64,000 bases of DNA from Nitratireductor luteus (GTDB lineage: Bacteria > Pseudomonadota > Alphaproteobacteria > Rhizobiales > Rhizobiaceae): NCBI RefSeq assembly GCF_026162365.1, contig NZ_JAOANW010000004.1, forward strand, positions 186,001 to 250,000, given 5' to 3'. The translations under genes were made by a program, and so were the position numbers. Of the stretch, positions 61,535 through 64,000 are shown in pieces. Each line of letters begins with the position of its first letter. Position 1 is the stretch's first letter. A model generated the notes under the pieces. It searched no databases, was not told the origin of the DNA, and saw only the letters and a list, made by a program, of their open reading frames with translations.

Positions 61535-62086
61535 ATGCATGTTTGGGGTAAGGGAGTGAAACTCTCGGTGATCATCCCTTGGCTGGCGCGCGGGCTGGCC
61601 ATATTGGGCGGCTTCGTTCTCGTCGTCGTGACGGTACTGACGGTCGTCAGCATCACCGGGCGCGCGTTGATCGTTTTCGGCTTCGGCCCCATTCCCGGCG
61701 ACTACGAGCTGGTGGAAGCAGGGGTGGGCTTCGCCGTCTTCTCGTTTCTGCCCTGGTGCCAGCTCAACCGCGGCCACGCCTCGGTCGACATCCTGACGAG
61801 CTTCTTCCCGCCGCGGGTCAACCGGGCGATCGACTTGATTTCGGAAGTGCTCATGACGCTGGTGATCATGCTCATCGCCTGGCGGCTCTATCACGGCATG
61901 CTCGACAAGCTGAGCTACAACGAAACGACCTTCATTCTGCAGTTCCCGCTCTGGTGGGCCTATGCGGCGAGCCTCGTCGCGGCCGTGGTAGCGGTCGTCG
62001 TTTCCGTGTTCGCCACCTGGCAGCGCATCCTCGAGTACCGGGCCGACGGCGGCAGCTATACCTTGGGCCAGGGAGGCCTTCATTGA
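61535..62086 (+). CDS. dctQ: TRAP transporter small permease, DctQ family
   Basis: This 183-residue inner-membrane protein has four hydrophobic segments (about residues 12-40, 55-75, 95-120 and 135-160) and the DctQ pattern 'GDYELVEAGVGFAVFSFLPWCQLNRGHASVDI' split across TM2 and its loop. It forms the membrane part with DctM and is required for uptake driven by a Na+ or H+ gradient. The ATG has AAGGGGA upstream. It is separated from dctP by a terminator-containing gap of 188 bp, and its stop overlaps the dctM start (TTGA). Confidence 0.93.
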   Translation: MHVWGKGVKLSVIIPWLARGLAILGGFVLVVVTVLTVVSITGRALIVFGFGPIPGDYELVEAGVGFAVFSFLPWCQLNRGHASVDILTSFFPPRVNRAIDLISEVLMTLVIMLIAWRLYHGMLDKLSYNETTFILQFPLWWAYAASLVAAVVAVVVSVFATWQRILEYRADGGSYTLGQGGLH

Positions 62087-63405
62087 GCAATCTCGAACTC
62101 GGCCTCTGGTCCTTCCCGGTTCTGCTGGTCCTCATCTTCCTGCGCATGCCCATCGGCCTCGCCATGATCATCTGCGGCCTGGCCGGCACATGGCTCGTAA
62201 CCGGCAGCACGATACCGGTTCTCGCCAAGCTCAAGAACGAGACCTATTCGACCTTCTCCAGCTACTCGCTTTCCATCGTGCCGCTGTTCCTCCTGATGGG
62301 CCAGTTCGCCACGCTGGGGGGCATGTCGCGGGCCCTTTTCCGGGCCGCCGAGACCTGGATGGGCCACAGGCGCGGCGGCGTTGCGATGGCGGCTGTCGGC
62401 GCTTGCGCCGGTTTCGGCGCCATCTGCGGCTCGTCGCTGGCGACGGCGGCCACGATGAGCCAGGTCGCCCTGCCGGAATTGCGCCGCTACGGCTATTCCG
62501 GGGCCCTGGCGACCGGCACGCTCGCCGCCGGCGGCACGCTCGGCATCCTCATCCCGCCTTCGGTCATTCTCGTCATCTACGCGATCCTGACCGAGCAGAA
62601 CATCGCCAAGCTGTTCGTGGCCGCCCTCGTGCCGGGGCTGCTGGCGGCCGCCGGCTACATGGTGGCGATATCGATCTATGTGCGCATCTGGCCCGAATCG
62701 GCCGGCAAGCGGGAGCGCGCGCCCTATTCCGAACGCTTCCGCGCCCTGCTGGATGTATGGCCGGTACTGGTGGTGTTTTTCGCCGTCGTGGGCGGCATTT
62801 ATCTCGGCATTTTCACGCCGACCGAGGGCGCGGCCGTGGGCGCGGCGGGCACCGGCCTCATCGCCCTGGCCAATGGCGGCCTGACGCGCGCGACTTTCGT
62901 CCAGTCCATCCTCGCCACGGCCAGCGCCACGGCGATGATCTTCTTCATCGTGCTGGGCGCGAGCTTCTACAATTCGTTCCTCGCATTGGCGCAGGTGCCG
63001 CAACAGGCGGCAGCCTTCATCGGCGAGCAGGGCTTCAATCCGTGGCTGGTGCTGGTGCTGATCCTGCTGCTCTACCTCGTCTTCGGCTGCGTCATGGATT
63101 CGCTTTCGATGATCCTACTGACGATCCCAATCTTCTTTCCGATCGTCATGGCGCTCGATTTCGGCATGTCCGCCGAGGAATTCGCCATCTGGTTCGGCAT
63201 TCTGGTGCTGATCGTGGTGGAGGTGGGGCTGATAACGCCGCCGGTGGGCATGAATCTCTTCGTGCTCAATTCCATGGCCAAGGACACGCCCATCGCCGAC
63301 ACCTATCGCGGCGTGCTGCCCTTCGTGGCGAGCGACATCATACGTGTCGCTATCCTCACCATGTTCCCGGCGATATCGCTGTTCCTCATGCGCTGGCTGT
63401 ATTGA
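62083..63405 (+). CDS. dctM: TRAP transporter large permease, DctM family
   Basis: This 440-residue inner-membrane protein has about 12-13 hydrophobic segments and family motifs 'FLRMPIGLAMIICGL', 'GAICGSSLATAATMSQVALPELRRYGYS' in portions, 'LGILIPPSVILVIYA' and 'VEVGLITPPVGMNLFVLNS'. It is the translocation subunit of the TRAP system. The frame runs upstream across dctQ, but the TTG at 62083 overlapping the dctQ stop gives the family N-terminus. It ends the operon; the sulfotransferase gene converges from the right. Confidence 0.94.
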   Translation: MSNLELGLWSFPVLLVLIFLRMPIGLAMIICGLAGTWLVTGSTIPVLAKLKNETYSTFSSYSLSIVPLFLLMGQFATLGGMSRALFRAAETWMGHRRGGVAMAAVGACAGFGAICGSSLATAATMSQVALPELRRYGYSGALATGTLAAGGTLGILIPPSVILVIYAILTEQNIAKLFVAALVPGLLAAAGYMVAISIYVRIWPESAGKRERAPYSERFRALLDVWPVLVVFFAVVGGIYLGIFTPTEGAAVGAAGTGLIALANGGLTRATFVQSILATASATAMIFFIVLGASFYNSFLALAQVPQQAAAFIGEQGFNPWLVLVLILLLYLVFGCVMDSLSMILLTIPIFFPIVMALDFGMSAEEFAIWFGILVLIVVEVGLITPPVGMNLFVLNSMAKDTPIADTYRGVLPFVASDIIRVAILTMFPAISLFLMRWLY

Positions 63406-63421
63406 TGCTCGGGTCCGCCCG

Positions 63422-64000
63422 TCATTCGTATCCGAACAGCCGGGCGGTAGCGCCGGTGCGGTCCCGGATCGTCTGGCGCTCTGCCTGGGTGAACGACGGC
63501 TCGTAATAGGTCGGTGGGCTGATCGTTTCGCGGGCAATGTCGGTCAGGCCGTCATCCGCCAGTCCGCAGTGGTCGAGAACGGCGCCAAGCGTGGCGCCGG
63601 GGTCACTGCACAAATCCTCATACCGCACCAAAAGCGTGGTCGAGGCCAATTCCGGATCCTCGAGATCCCTTGCGACGTGGCCATAGACCCCTGCCCAATG
63701 GGCGGCCCAGCCGGCGACCTCCTTGCCATCGTTCCATAGTTGCGCAATCTCCGCCGCAGCCCTGCCGTCGCCGATGTTCACGGGTTGCCGGTCGAGCCCG
63801 AATTCGAAATGTCCGCTGCGGCGCATGTGATCGCGAACGCGCCGATCCTCGCCTTCCCAGGATGCGAAGAGCCGGTGCTGCTTTATCAGCGAGGCAATGT
63901 GCCAGACGGGGTCGCGGACCGGGACGATGAAGCGGGCATCGGAGAAGAGTTTTTTCAGGTAGCGCACGCGCGTGACATTGTAGTTGCCCTTGGAGAGATA
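63422..64000 (-). CDS. Sulfotransferase family protein (5' end outside the window)
   Basis: This is a partial gene of at least 192 residues, reading leftward and truncated at the right edge. The visible part starts in 'YLSKGNYNVTRVRYLKKLF' and continues 'FIVPVRDPVWHIASLIKQH', the 3'-phosphate-binding (PSB) region of PAPS-dependent sulfotransferases with the R-D-P core. 'LLVRYEDLCSDPGATL' and a C-terminal 'TGATARLFGYE' follow. The 5'-phosphosulfate loop with its Lys would lie beyond the window. It would transfer sulfate to a lipid, sugar or polysaccharide acceptor. It converges with dctM, with 16 bp between stops. Confidence 0.85.
   Translation of the reverse strand, partial: YLSKGNYNVTRVRYLKKLFSDARFIVPVRDPVWHIASLIKQHRLFASWEGEDRRVRDHMRRSGHFEFGLDRQPVNIGDGRAAAEIAQLWNDGKEVAGWAAHWAGVYGHVARDLEDPELASTTLLVRYEDLCSDPGATLGAVLDHCGLADDGLTDIARETISPPTYYEPSFTQAERQTIRDRTGATARLFGYE

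Noticed and set aside
61579-62082. 168-codon upstream extension of dctM
   Set aside because: It is in the wrong frame of dctQ and lacks membrane character. The TTG at 62083 overlapping the dctQ stop is the sensible start.

Overview
The window is about 64 kb of GC-rich chromosomal DNA (roughly 63-65 % G+C by eye), densely packed with intact genes. The gene set points to an alphaproteobacterium of the order Hyphomicrobiales (Rhizobiales), most likely the Phyllobacteriaceae side (Mesorhizobium / Chelativorans / Nitratireductor neighbourhood). The clues are the short-form hisG with hisZ, the DUF4170-acyltransferase-waaA-lpxK block, DUF2093 beside mutL, EcfG-like promoter grammar, and many small palindromic intergenic repeats. 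The genus is inferred from style, not from a database match.

Layout. 1-13.4 kb: a LOG-family gene, lysine/diaminopimelate genes (dapD, dapE), an MFS exporter divergent from an Lrp/AsnC regulator, the translation genes truA-fmt-def on the minus strand, rmuC, and a TAXI-type TRAP transporter. 13.4-17 kb: hisS, hisZ and hisG on the minus strand. 17-25.8 kb: an orphan von Willebrand/Tad-like protein, a HAD hydrolase, ribF, ileS and a lipoprotein. 25.8-39.4 kb: RNA-modification genes (tadA, rluB, rsmD), a patatin, a Kef-type antiporter, pmbA, a CysQ-like phosphatase, the lipid A/Kdo block ending in lpxK, then DUF2093 and mutL. 39.4-42.8 kb: a stylistically different segment with a membrane PQQ dehydrogenase carrying a long acidic linker and a frameshifted PRC-barrel gene behind an EcfG-like promoter. 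43-47.7 kb: glutaryl-CoA dehydrogenase, kbl-tdh (threonine to glycine) and a VapBC-type toxin-antitoxin pair.

47.7-63.4 kb is the most interesting part. A MarR regulator is divergent from a homogentisate cluster: hmgA, an MBL hydrolase, a fumarylacetoacetase-family gene, a second MBL protein with a degenerate metal motif, a small membrane protein, a DinB-fold protein, an FAD hydroxylase and DUF2783. No glutathione-type maleylacetoacetate isomerase is visible, and the DinB protein is a candidate replacement. Next comes a compact minus-strand cassette in which all three products carry export signals: a Tat-exported flavin amine oxidase/dehydrogenase, a Sec-exported cytochrome c and a Sec-exported RidA-like imine deaminase. 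It lies beside hppD, an Lrp regulator divergent from hppD, and a DctPQM TRAP importer. I propose, as inference, that these form an extracytoplasmic amine/amino-acid oxidation route whose keto-acid or aldehyde products can feed the HppD-HmgA pathway.

The right edge holds a sulfotransferase-family gene cut by the window end. I saw no tRNA, rRNA, CRISPR array, intact insertion sequence or prophage. Several families of dispersed palindromic repeats are listed individually.
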